In this document: piece after piece, positions 15,440-22,396 of the stretch
Numbering within the stretch: the first letter of the stretch is position 1
How the letters are laid out: the number at the start of each line of letters is the position of its first letter
NCBI RefSeq assembly: GCF_013409425.1
Contig: NZ_JACCAC010000001.1
Location: 558,001-622,000, forward strand
Source: Nocardioides perillae
Lineage (GTDB): Bacteria; Actinomycetota; Actinomycetes; Propionibacteriales; Nocardioidaceae
Length of the DNA stretch: 64,000 nucleotides
Direction: 5' to 3'
Notes under the pieces: generated by a model
Databases searched by the model: none
The model's input: only the letters and a program-made list of their open reading frames with translations
What the model was told of the DNA's origin: nothing
Program-made: the position numbers and the translations under genes

Positions 15440-16956
15440 CCACCCAGCAGGGCACCCGCCAGCGGCGTGACGAGCGCTTCGACGCCGGCCGCACCGACCG
15501 CGCGACCTTCGAGGTCCGCAGCCCCGGCACCGGCGACGTCGTCGGCACCTACCCGGTGCACACCGACGACGACGTGCGCGACGCCGTACGCCGTGCCCGC
15601 GAGGCCGCTGCCTGGTGGGCCGACCTCGGCTTCGCGGGTCGTCGCGAGCGGCTCGACGCCTTCCGCGGCATCCTGGCCCGCCGCATCCAGCAGCTGGGCG
15701 GCATCGTGGCCGAGGAGACCGGCAAGCCGCACTCCGACGCGGTGCTCGAGGTGGCGCTGGTGCTCGACCACCTCGCCTGGGCCGCCAAGCACGCCGAGAA
15801 GGTGCTCGGCCGACGCCGGGTGCGCTCGGGCATGCTGACCGCGCACCTGGCGGGTGAGGTCGAGTACAAGCCGCTCGGCGTCGTGGGCGTCATCGGTCCC
15901 TGGAACTTCCCGGTCTTCACCCCGCTCGGCTCGATCGTCTTCGCGCTGGCCGCCGGCAACGCGGTCGTCTTCAAGCCCTCGGAGTTCTCCCCGGGCGTGG
16001 GGGCGTGGCTGGTCGACGCCTTCGCCCAGGTCGTGCCGGAGCAACCGGTCTTCCAGCTGGTGACCGGCGACGGCTCGACGGGCGCGGCGCTGTGCCGCTC
16101 GGGCGTCGACAAGCTCGCCTTCACCGGCTCGACCGCCACCGCCAAGAAGGTGATGGCCACCTGCGCCGAGACCCTCACCCCCATCGTCGCCGAGTGCGGC
16201 GGCAAGGACGCGATGATCGTCGACGAGGACGCCGACCTCGACGCCGCGGTCGACGGCGCGGTGTGGGCCGGGCTGATGAACGCCGGGCAGGCCTGCATCG
16301 GCACCGAGCGGGTGCTCGTGCACGAGCGGGTGCACGACGCCTTCCTCGCCAAGCTCACCGCGAAGGTGTCGGGCCTGCGCGCGGGCGCCGACCCGGAGGC
16401 CAAGATCGGGCCGATCACCATGCCGTCGCAGGTCGAGGTGATCGAGCGGCACATCGCCGACGCGCTCGAGCGGGGCGGCCGCATCGCGGCCGGCGGCGGC
16501 GAGCGCGACGGGCAGGTCGTGCAACCGCACGTGCTGGTCGACGTGCCCGACGACGCGCTGGCCAACACCGAGGAGACCTTCGGGCCCACCCTCACCGTCG
16601 GCAAGGTCCGCTCGATGGAGGAGGCGGTGGCGCGCGCCAACGCGACGTCCTACGGCCTCGGCGCCACGGTCTACGGCAAGCGCGGCCGCGAGGTCGCGCG
16701 CCGCCTGCGCTCCGGCATGGTGTCGGTCAACGCGGTCTTCGCCGCCGCCCAGCTCGCCTCGGTGCCCTTCGGCGGCGTGGGCGACTCCGGCTTCGGTCGC
16801 ATCCACGGCCCCGACGGGCTGCGCGAGTTCACCGCCTCGCAGGCGGTCGTGCGCCAGCGCTTCAAGTCGGCGCTGCCGCTGACCTCCTTCGAGCGCACCG
16901 CCAAGATGGAGGAGACGCTCGGCAAGGTCGTCGCGATCGTGCACGGGCGGAAGTAG
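15436..16956 (+). CDS. NAD(P)-dependent aldehyde dehydrogenase
   Basis: A 506-residue ALDH. The conserved PWNFP is in VIGPWNFPVFTPLGS, the cofactor motif in FTGSTATAKKVM, the general-base Glu253 in VAECGGKDAMIV (usually ELGGK; here Cys follows Glu) and the catalytic Cys287 in NAGQACIGTERV. It oxidises an aldehyde to the acid with NAD(P)+. It is translationally coupled to the GMC oxidoreductase in front of it. A strong inverted repeat follows 15 bp after the stop. The physiological aldehyde is probably fatty or aromatic and cannot be read from the sequence. Confidence 0.93.
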   Translation: MTTQQGTRQRRDERFDAGRTDRATFEVRSPGTGDVVGTYPVHTDDDVRDAVRRAREAAAWWADLGFAGRRERLDAFRGILARRIQQLGGIVAEETGKPHSDAVLEVALVLDHLAWAAKHAEKVLGRRRVRSGMLTAHLAGEVEYKPLGVVGVIGPWNFPVFTPLGSIVFALAAGNAVVFKPSEFSPGVGAWLVDAFAQVVPEQPVFQLVTGDGSTGAALCRSGVDKLAFTGSTATAKKVMATCAETLTPIVAECGGKDAMIVDEDADLDAAVDGAVWAGLMNAGQACIGTERVLVHERVHDAFLAKLTAKVSGLRAGADPEAKIGPITMPSQVEVIERHIADALERGGRIAAGGGERDGQVVQPHVLVDVPDDALANTEETFGPTLTVGKVRSMEEAVARANATSYGLGATVYGKRGREVARRLRSGMVSVNAVFAAAQLASVPFGGVGDSGFGRIHGPDGLREFTASQAVVRQRFKSALPLTSFERTAKMEETLGKVVAIVHGRK

Positions 16957-16970
16957 CCCCCGGCGCTCAC

Positions 16971-17032
16971 GGTAGTCCGGCACACCTCGGCCCGCCCGGT
17001 CGCCCGGCGGGGCGCAGGTGTGCCGGACCACC
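16971..17032. terminator. Long hairpin between convergent genes
   Basis: Arms 16971-16987 and 17016-17032 are inverted copies with 16 of 17 matches (core GTCCGGCACACCT). A GC-rich inner hairpin lies between them. It sits between the ALDH stop and the convergent VOC gene, so it probably ends transcription from both sides. Confidence 0.65.
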
Positions 17033-17068
17033 GCGCACCGGTGCGGGGCCCGCGGGCGCCGCGGACCC

Positions 17069-17078
17069 GGCGTACGCC
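17069..17078. repeat. Intergenic GGCGTACGCC palindrome
   Basis: One of seven copies of this perfect 10-bp palindrome seen downstream of genes (others at 25953, 33198, 37855, 42223, 55549 and 55635). Here 23 consecutive bases, 17063-17085, are identical to 25947-25969. Confidence 0.7.
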
Positions 17079-17090
17079 GTGGGGCTGGGC

Positions 17091-17495
17091 TCAGCCCAGG
17101 CGCCAGGTCTGCGGTGGGAGCGGGCCCTTCTCGTGCGGCCCGCGCTCGACGCAGAACTCGTTGCCCTCGGGGTCGGCCATGACCACCCACCCGGTGCCGT
17201 CGTCGCGGCGGTGGTCGGCGAGCACGCGCGCGCCGAGCCCCTCGGCGCGGGCGACCGCCTCGTCGCGGGTCTCGTCGTCGGGGGCGACGTCGACGTGCAG
17301 CCGGTTCTTGGCGGTCTTGCCCTCGGGCACGGGGATGAAGAGCATCCCGGTGCCGGCGTAGGGGAAGTGCGGGGCGACCACGACCTCGGGGTCGTCGTCG
17401 TGGAAGACGTGCCAGCCGAGCAACCGCGACCAGAAGGTGGCCAGCCCCAGCGCGTCGGTGGCGTCGACGGTGATGTTGTGGACGTGCATCGTCAT
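17091..17495 (-). CDS. VOC (glyoxalase/bleomycin-resistance) superfamily protein
   Basis: A 134-residue protein with the paired beta-alpha-beta-beta-beta architecture of the vicinal-oxygen-chelate fold. It starts HVHNITVDATDALGLATFWS, with a metal-site His near 6. LHVDVAPDDE sits at the start of the second module, and WVVMADPEGNEFCVE is the typical C-terminal motif with its Glu. Many actinobacterial paralogues of this exact style exist without known substrate. The ATG at 17495 is preferred; upstream extension would translate the palindromic repeat at 17531-17592. Confidence 0.85.
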   Translation of the reverse strand: MTMHVHNITVDATDALGLATFWSRLLGWHVFHDDDPEVVVAPHFPYAGTGMLFIPVPEGKTAKNRLHVDVAPDDETRDEAVARAEGLGARVLADHRRDDGTGWVVMADPEGNEFCVERGPHEKGPLPPQTWRLG

Positions 17496-17530
17496 GCCGG
17501 CAGCATGCCGGGCGGGGACGTCGACTTCCT

Positions 17531-17592
17531 CGCAATTGTGCCCAGCAGCACTGTGGAACCCGCGGGTAACCGTCCTTACCTGCACAATTGCG
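17531..17592 (+). repeat. CAATTG-ended ~62-bp palindromic repeat, copy B1
   Basis: A 62-bp element with terminal inverted repeats CGCAATTGTGC and GCACAATTGCG. The interior contains CACTGTGGAACCCGCGGGTA, then ACCG and TTACC. It lies just upstream of the VOC start and is directly followed by a related element. Copies A (11351) and C (45840) share the interior. Confidence 0.8.
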
Positions 17593-17616
17593 CCCGACTC
17601 GACGGCCGCGGCGCGC

Positions 17617-17676
17617 GCAATTGCTGGGTTCTCGCCCGGTTACCGATCGGTAGGTGGGCAACAGCCCAGCAATTGC
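17617..17676 (+). repeat. CAATTG-ended palindromic repeat, copy B2
   Basis: A 60-bp element with perfect 12-bp terminal inverted repeats GCAATTGCTGGG and CCCAGCAATTGC. Its interior reads GGTTACCGATCGGTAGG. It has the same length and CAATTG ends as copy B1 24 bp away, but a different interior, so it looks like a diverged member of the family. Confidence 0.75.
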
Positions 17677-17696
17677 ACCGACGGGGCGGGGCGGGG

Positions 17697-18707
17697 TCAG
17701 GCGAGGCCGGCGGCGTCGCGCACCCACTGCCACAGCCGCTGGACGTCGGCAGGGGCGGCGCGGCGGCGCCCGAGCCAGTACGCCGGGCGGGCGCGGCGGT
17801 CGTGCCACAGCCGGCCGCCGGGGGGCGGGGGCTGCGCGGCCGCGAGCCACACCGCGGTGTCCGCACCGCCGGCGGCGTCGCGCAGCAGTGGCCCGGTCAG
17901 CCGGTGGAAGCCGGGCAGGGCGTCGACCACGCCGGGGGTGTCGGCCCAGCCCGGGTGCACGGCGTGCACCGCGATCCCGTCACCCGCCCACCGCTGCGCC
18001 AGCGGGCCGAGCAGCTCGACCTGGGCGCGCTTGGAGCGGGCGTAGGCGGTGGTGGGGGAGTAGTCGCCCGTCACGTAGTCGGGGTCGTCGGCGCGCAGCA
18101 CCTGGGCGTACATCCCGCCCGACGTCACCAGCAGCACCCGCGCCGCGCGGCCGGCCAGCACCGGTCGCAGCAGGTCGGTCATCAGCACCGGCCCGAGCAC
18201 GTGCAGCGCCATCGTCAGCTCACGGCCCTGGGGCGACGTCGTGCGCACGGGCGGCATGGCCCCGGCGTTGTGCACGACGACGTCGAGCCCGGCGGGCCCC
18301 TCGCCGGCCGCCCCCTCGGCGCCGATGCGCCCGCACAGGTCGGTGGCCAGGCGGCGTACGTCGTCGAGGTCGGCCACGTCGCACCGCTCGACGCTGAGCC
18401 GGGCACCGGGCACCTCGGCCTCGATCGCGCGGGCGGTCCGCTCGCCCTTCTCGACGTCGCGCACGACGAGGTGCACGTGAGCGCCGAGGCCGGCGAGACC
18501 GGCGGCCGTGGCGGTGCCGAGCCCGCTGCTCGCGCCGGTGACCAGCGCCCGGCGCCCGGCCAACGACCCGGGCGCCGGGTCGGCGGGCCACGTCGCGAGC
18601 CGGCGCCGCACGGCCAGCCCGGCGCGGGTGTAGCCGCCGACCACCGACAGGTCGAGCGCGGTGTCGAGGGCGGCAGCGGCGCGGGCAGCACGGGGGCGGG
18701 CAGTCAC
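17697..18707 (-). CDS. Short-chain dehydrogenase/reductase (retinol dehydrogenase-like)
   Basis: A 336-residue SDR with an N-terminal extension. The cofactor motif ALVTGASSGLGTATAAGLA lies near residue 53, then DVVVHNAGAMPP. The active-site Ser is in LLVTSGGMYAQ and the Tyr-x-x-x-Lys in TTAYARSKRAQVELL. The PGWADTPGV and C-terminal RLWHDRRARPAY segments resemble actinobacterial WWOX/retinol-dehydrogenase-type SDRs. The GTG at 18707 gives a start with ARPRAARAAAALDTALDLS. It is divergent from the MOSC gene, 42 bp apart. The substrate is unknown; lipophilic alcohols are typical. Confidence 0.85.
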   Translation of the reverse strand: MTARPRAARAAAALDTALDLSVVGGYTRAGLAVRRRLATWPADPAPGSLAGRRALVTGASSGLGTATAAGLAGLGAHVHLVVRDVEKGERTARAIEAEVPGARLSVERCDVADLDDVRRLATDLCGRIGAEGAAGEGPAGLDVVVHNAGAMPPVRTTSPQGRELTMALHVLGPVLMTDLLRPVLAGRAARVLLVTSGGMYAQVLRADDPDYVTGDYSPTTAYARSKRAQVELLGPLAQRWAGDGIAVHAVHPGWADTPGVVDALPGFHRLTGPLLRDAAGGADTAVWLAAAQPPPPGGRLWHDRRARPAYWLGRRRAAPADVQRLWQWVRDAAGLA

Positions 18708-18749
18708 GTGGCGGACCCTAGTGACCCGCGGCAACCGGCCTACGCTGGC

Positions 18750-19556
18750 GTGGTGCAGGTCGTCGCGGTCGGCTACGCCCCGGTGAAGGGGACGCGCCAC
18801 ACCGCCCACGACGCGGTGCGGGTCGAGGCCGGCGGCGTCGTCGGCGACCGCGAGCTGTGCGCCGTCGACGTCGATCGGCGCCGGGTGCTGCGCACCGTCC
18901 AGCACCCGGCGCTGCTGCAGGTGCGCGCCGAGCGGCACGGCCCGGGCGGCGGCCAGCTGCGGCTCGTGCTGCCCGACGGCACCAGCGTCGACGGGCCCCT
19001 GACCGCGTCCGGGGAGGAGCTCACCTGCGACTACTGGGGCCGCGACGTCGCGCTGCGCCTGCTCACCGGGCCGCACGCGGACCTGCTCACCGCCCACCTC
19101 GGGCGACCCGTCCGCCTCGCCGCCGCACCGCCCGGGGCGGTCGTCTACGGCGACCCGGTCAGCCTGGTCACCACCGCCTCGCTCCGCGCCGTGGCCGACC
19201 AGCTCGGCTGCCGGCCCGACGAGGTCGCGGCCGCGCGCTTCCGCGCCGACGTCGTGCTCGACGGCGAGCAGCCCTTCGCGGAGGACGCGTGGCGGGAGTG
19301 CGAGCTCGACCTCGGCAGCGCCCGCGTGCGGGTCACCGGGCTCGTGCCGCGCTGCGCCGTCGTCGACCACGACCCGGTCACCGGTGAGCGCGACCGGCCC
19401 GTCCTCCGCGCACTGGTCGCCCTCGCCCAGCAGCGCGGCGCCGACGGCCGCGACGGGCCGCCCTTCGGGCTCGAGGCGGTGGTCGTCCGGCCGGGCGACG
19501 TGCGGGTGGGCGACGCGGCGGCGCTGCGGCCGGCGCGAGCCGCTCAGCCGAGGTAG
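18750..19556 (+). CDS. MOSC domain protein
   Basis: A 268-residue protein with an N-terminal beta-barrel region (VAVGYAPVKGTRH) and the C-terminal MOSC domain of molybdenum cofactor sulfurases and YiiM-like proteins. The diagnostic parts are RFRADVVLDGE and VPRCAVVDHDPVTGERD, whose Cys is the conserved MOSC cysteine. These proteins bind the molybdenum cofactor or transfer sulfur; some detoxify N-hydroxylated compounds. Two adjacent GTG codons (18750, 18753) can start it. It overlaps the end of the convergent peptidase gene by 13 bp. Confidence 0.82.
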   Translation: MVQVVAVGYAPVKGTRHTAHDAVRVEAGGVVGDRELCAVDVDRRRVLRTVQHPALLQVRAERHGPGGGQLRLVLPDGTSVDGPLTASGEELTCDYWGRDVALRLLTGPHADLLTAHLGRPVRLAAAPPGAVVYGDPVSLVTTASLRAVADQLGCRPDEVAAARFRADVVLDGEQPFAEDAWRECELDLGSARVRVTGLVPRCAVVDHDPVTGERDRPVLRALVALAQQRGADGRDGPPFGLEAVVVRPGDVRVGDAAALRPARAAQPR

Positions 19557-20296
19557 CGGACCTCGAGCGGGCTCTCTGCGACCTCGGGGGCCTCGACGGC
19601 GTCCTCGGTCGCGAGCGCGTCTCCGGCGAGGTGCACGCGGAACCCGCGCGCCTCGGGGCGCGACGACACGGCCTCGACCAGCTCGCCGTCGCGGAAGAGC
19701 AGCCCGCACCCGTCGTCGGCGGCGTAGCCGGACGGCAGGCGCCGCGCGCCCACCAGGTCGAGGTAGGCCGGGCGGCGGTCGGCCTCGCCGTCGTAGTGGG
19801 GACACGCGCTGCCGCGCAGCAGGCCGAGCCCGTCGGCGAGCGGGGCCAGCGGGCCGAAGGAGTCGGTGACCGAGGCCTCGAACCAGCAGTTCATGCCCGC
19901 GCTGATCCCGGCCAGCACCGTGCCGGCGGCGGCCGCCTCGACCAGCAGCTCGTCGAGGCCGTGCAGGCGCCACAGGGCGAGCAGGTTGGCGGTGCTGCCG
20001 CCGCCGACGTACACGACGTCCTGCGCCAGCAGGTGGGCGCGCAGGTCGCCTCCGGGCAGCTCGCCGAGGCGGAAGAGCGACAGCACCGAGGTCTCGGCGC
20101 GACCGGCGAACGCCTCGGTGAACCGGTCGGCGTAGTCGACGCTGTCGCCGCTCGCCGTCGGGACGAAGCAGACCCGCGGCCGCCCGCTCTCGCCGCGTGG
20201 GCGCTCGACCAGCGAGAGCAGGAAGTCGTCGAGGAGGGGGTTGTCGGGTTCCATCGAGAAGCCGCCGCCGCCCAGGGCCAGGACCGTGCCGCGCAT
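19544..20296 (-). CDS. Peptidase E-like serine dipeptidase (peptidase S51)
   Basis: A 250-residue protein of the S51 family. The N-terminal strand is GTVLALGGGGFSMEP, then VYVGGGSTANLLALWR and the nucleophile elbow AGISAGMNCWFE with the catalytic Ser (near 128). CPHYDGEADRRPAY supplies the His region. Peptidase E cleaves Asp-X dipeptides, and relatives degrade cyanophycin. The ATG at 20296 begins directly before the first strand. It is transcribed away from the CarH-like gene, sharing a 151-bp intergenic region that carries the phased repeats, so it could be co-regulated by light. Confidence 0.87.
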   Translation of the reverse strand: MRGTVLALGGGGFSMEPDNPLLDDFLLSLVERPRGESGRPRVCFVPTASGDSVDYADRFTEAFAGRAETSVLSLFRLGELPGGDLRAHLLAQDVVYVGGGSTANLLALWRLHGLDELLVEAAAAGTVLAGISAGMNCWFEASVTDSFGPLAPLADGLGLLRGSACPHYDGEADRRPAYLDLVGARRLPSGYAADDGCGLLFRDGELVEAVSSRPEARGFRVHLAGDALATEDAVEAPEVAESPLEVRYLG

Positions 20297-20367
20297 GGCG
20301 CGATCCTCCCCGGCGCGTGGGGGCACGTCGACGCCGGGGGGATGCCGGGTGCGGGAACGGCCGCCGG

Positions 20368-20430
20368 CCGTCCACAGCCTGTCCACAATCTGTGGAATGT
20401 TTGTCCAGGGCTTGTCCAATCTTTGTCCAG
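20368..20430 (+). promoter_or_regulatory. Six 11-bp-phased TGTCCA-like repeats: candidate CarH/LitR operator
   Basis: The core GTCCA occurs at 20370, 20381, 20403, 20414 and 20425, with GTGGA at 20392. All are exactly 11 bp apart, and five of six are preceded by T (TGTCCA). One-helical-turn direct repeats are how the MerR-type domain of the CarH tetramer is known to bind DNA in Thermus. The array lies immediately upstream of the CarH-like gene, so autoregulation, and possibly control of the divergent peptidase gene, is likely. Confidence 0.75.
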
Positions 20431-20447
20431 TGTGGTGCACTGACGAC

Positions 20448-21431
20448 GTGAGCACCGGACCCGCCGTCGGACTGCGCATCGGCGCGCTCGCGGAGCGCGT
20501 GGGTGCGAGCGAGACGGTGCTCCGGGTCTGGGAGCGGCGCTACGGGCTGTTCTCCCCGACCCGCACCGCCGGTGGCTACCGGCTCTACGGTCCCGACGAC
20601 GAGCGCCGCGCGCGCGCGATGGTCGAGGCCCGCGAGCAGGGCGTGCCTGCCGCCCAGGCCGCCGCCGCGATCCTGGCCGCCGAGCGTCGGGTCGGTGCGC
20701 GGCCCGACGCCGGCGAGCCGGGCACCGACGCAGGCCCGGCCGGGGACGCCCTCGCCACGGCCCCCACTGCTGCCACCGCCGCGAGCGCCGCCGGCTGGGT
20801 CGCCGACCTGCTCGCCGCGACCGCTCGCCTCGACCACGTCGCCAGCCACCAGGTCGTCGACCGGGCGCTGGCGAGCGCGTCGGTCGAGGTGGTCGTGCGC
20901 GACGTGCTGCTCCCCTTCCTCGCCGAGGTCGGCACGGGCTGGGAGGAGGGCAGCGTCAGCATCGAGCAGGAGCACTTCGCCAGCGACCTGGTGCGTGGCC
21001 GCCTCACCACCCTCGGCAGCGGCCTGGGCGCCGGCACCGGCCCGCTCGTGCTGCTGGCCTGCCCGCCCGGCGAGCGCCACGACCTGGGCCTCAAGGCCTT
21101 CGAGCTGGTCGCACTGCGTGCGGGCTGCCGCACGCGATACCTCGGCGCCGACACCCCGCTCGCCAGCGTCGAGGCCGCGGCCGCGCGCACCGAGCCCGAC
21201 CTCGTCGTGCTCTCCGCGACCCGGGCCGAGGTGCTGAGCGGCGTCGCCGACGAGCTGCGCGACCTTGCCGGCCGCCACCCGCTCGCGCTCGCCGGCGCGG
21301 GAGCCACCCCCGAGATCGCCGAGCAGGTCGGCGCCACCCTGGTCTCCGGTGACCCGGTCACCGCCGCCCGCCACCTGCGTGCGCTGCGGCCGGGCGGACG
21401 CCGCGTGGCCGAGGAGGGCGACCGTGGCTGA
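20448..21431 (+). CDS. carH: CarH/LitR-type MerR regulator with B12-binding photosensor domain
   Basis: A 327-residue protein. The N-terminal MerR DNA-binding domain is IGALAERVGASETVLRVWER with the wing TRTAGGYRLYGPDD (residues 11-50). A helical bundle follows with the W-x9-EH light-sensing motif (Trp165, Glu175, His176 in GWEEGSVSIEQEHFAS). The cobalamin-binding domain has ExHxxG (Glu209, His211, Gly214). Known relatives bind adenosylcobalamin in the dark as tetrameric repressors and fall apart in light. The residue after Trp165 is Glu, not the His that ligates cobalt after photolysis in Thermus CarH. The GTG at 20448 lies 18 bp after the last iteron; a GTG at 20430 is an alternative. It overlaps the next gene. 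Confidence 0.88.
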   Translation: MSTGPAVGLRIGALAERVGASETVLRVWERRYGLFSPTRTAGGYRLYGPDDERRARAMVEAREQGVPAAQAAAAILAAERRVGARPDAGEPGTDAGPAGDALATAPTAATAASAAGWVADLLAATARLDHVASHQVVDRALASASVEVVVRDVLLPFLAEVGTGWEEGSVSIEQEHFASDLVRGRLTTLGSGLGAGTGPLVLLACPPGERHDLGLKAFELVALRAGCRTRYLGADTPLASVEAAAARTEPDLVVLSATRAEVLSGVADELRDLAGRHPLALAGAGATPEIAEQVGATLVSGDPVTAARHLRALRPGGRRVAEEGDRG

Positions 21432-22344
21432 GCCGTGGACCGGGCCCGTCCCGCTGGTCGGGCGCCCCGAGCGCACCCGGACCCGCCGCCGCGCGGCCCG
21501 CGACCTCGACCCGATCACCGCCCACGTGGTGGCCCGGGCCGCCGGTCGCGAGCTCGCGGTGCGCCGACGCGACCGGGTGCGCCAGGTCGCCCTCAGCCTC
21601 GCGTGGGCCGTCGCGGCCGCCGTCTCCGTCGTCGTCGCCGGCACCCTCGGGTCCCCTGTCCTCGAGGGTGCCGGCGGCGCCCTGGCGCCCGGCGCCTCCT
21701 CGCTCGCGCCCACCCCGCTGACCGCGGCGGTGGGGCTGCCGCTCGCCCTCGGCCTCACGGCGTACGTCGGGTGGCAGTGGCTCCCGGGCCGCACCGGCGC
21801 CACCCGTCACCGGCGCACGGGCTGGTGGGCGGCCTCCGCGCTCGTGCTCCACGCCGCCTGGTGGGTGTCGGTGGCCGGCGGGTCGGTGGCGGCCGGCGGT
21901 GCCGTGCTGCTGGCGCTCGCGGCCGTCCTGCTCGGCCTGGTCGGCGCGCTGCACCGCACCCCCACCCGGGGCCGGCTCGAGCGGTTCCTCGTCGACGGCA
22001 CCCTCGGCGCGTGGCTGGGGTGGGTGCTGCTCGCGGCCCTCGCCCACGTCACCGCGGCCGTCGCGGACGCCGGCCTCGCGGCCGACCCCGTGCTCGAGCC
22101 GGCGCTCGCGCTGGTCGCCCTCGCGACCCTCGTCGCGCTCGGGCGCCTCGTCGCGGTCGAGGTCGGCGCGCCCTGGCCCTTCGCGGTCGGCCTTGCCTGG
22201 TCGCTCGTCGGCGTGGCGGCCGGCCGGCTCCTCGGCCCGACCGAGCCCGGCGGCTGGCTGGTCGGCCTCGCCGCCCTCGCCGCCGCCGGCGCGGTGCTGC
22301 TCGCGACCGCGACCGAGCGGCCTACCCCGCCCGCCCTGACCTGA
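21424..22344 (+). CDS. TspO/tryptophan-rich sensory protein-like membrane protein
   Basis: A 306-residue membrane protein with a basic cytosolic N-terminus (RPERTRTRRRAARDL) and roughly seven or eight hydrophobic segments between residues 55 and 300. Trp-rich stretches such as YVGWQWLPG, HAAWWVSVAGG and LERFLVDGTLGAWLGWVLLA resemble the larger actinobacterial TspO/MBR-related proteins, whose smaller relatives bind porphyrins and affect light and oxidative responses. The GTG at 21424 overlaps the regulator stop by 8 bp, making a two-gene operon. Coupling to a B12 photoreceptor supports a light or tetrapyrrole role. The family call is from pattern memory and moderately sure. Confidence 0.65.
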   Translation: MAEPWTGPVPLVGRPERTRTRRRAARDLDPITAHVVARAAGRELAVRRRDRVRQVALSLAWAVAAAVSVVVAGTLGSPVLEGAGGALAPGASSLAPTPLTAAVGLPLALGLTAYVGWQWLPGRTGATRHRRTGWWAASALVLHAAWWVSVAGGSVAAGGAVLLALAAVLLGLVGALHRTPTRGRLERFLVDGTLGAWLGWVLLAALAHVTAAVADAGLAADPVLEPALALVALATLVALGRLVAVEVGAPWPFAVGLAWSLVGVAAGRLLGPTEPGGWLVGLAALAAAGAVLLATATERPTPPALT

Positions 22345-22350
22345 CCCAGG

Positions 22351-22384
22351 GCCTCAGCTCGTCGGTGACGCGAGGGGCTGAGGC
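22351..22384. terminator. Hairpin between convergent genes
   Basis: GCCTCAGC (22351-22358) pairs perfectly with GCTGAGGC (22377-22384). An inner TCG/CGA pair extends it across a small bulge. It lies in the 52-bp gap between the TspO-like gene and the convergent photolyase, so it may terminate both. Confidence 0.6.
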
Positions 22385-22396
22385 GGAGCGGGCACC

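Noticed and set aside
16005..19556. A 1183-codon plus-strand open frame
   Set aside because: It only makes sense from 18750 onward (MOSC). The upstream part is an out-of-frame shadow of the ALDH gene and runs through the convergent VOC and SDR genes and the palindromic repeats.
20368..20430. DnaA boxes or an origin of replication
   Set aside because: TGTCCACA- and TTGTCCA-like strings superficially resemble DnaA boxes (TTGTCCACA), but the strict 11-bp phasing, the position right before a CarH-like gene, and the absence of dnaA/dnaN and an AT-rich unwinding region favour a CarH operator.
17697..21803. A 1368-codon minus-strand open frame
   Set aside because: Only its first (right-to-left: last) 336 codons are the SDR gene. 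The rest lies antisense to the well-supported MOSC and CarH genes and overlaps the peptidase gene in another frame. Long antisense frames are common in DNA of this GC content.
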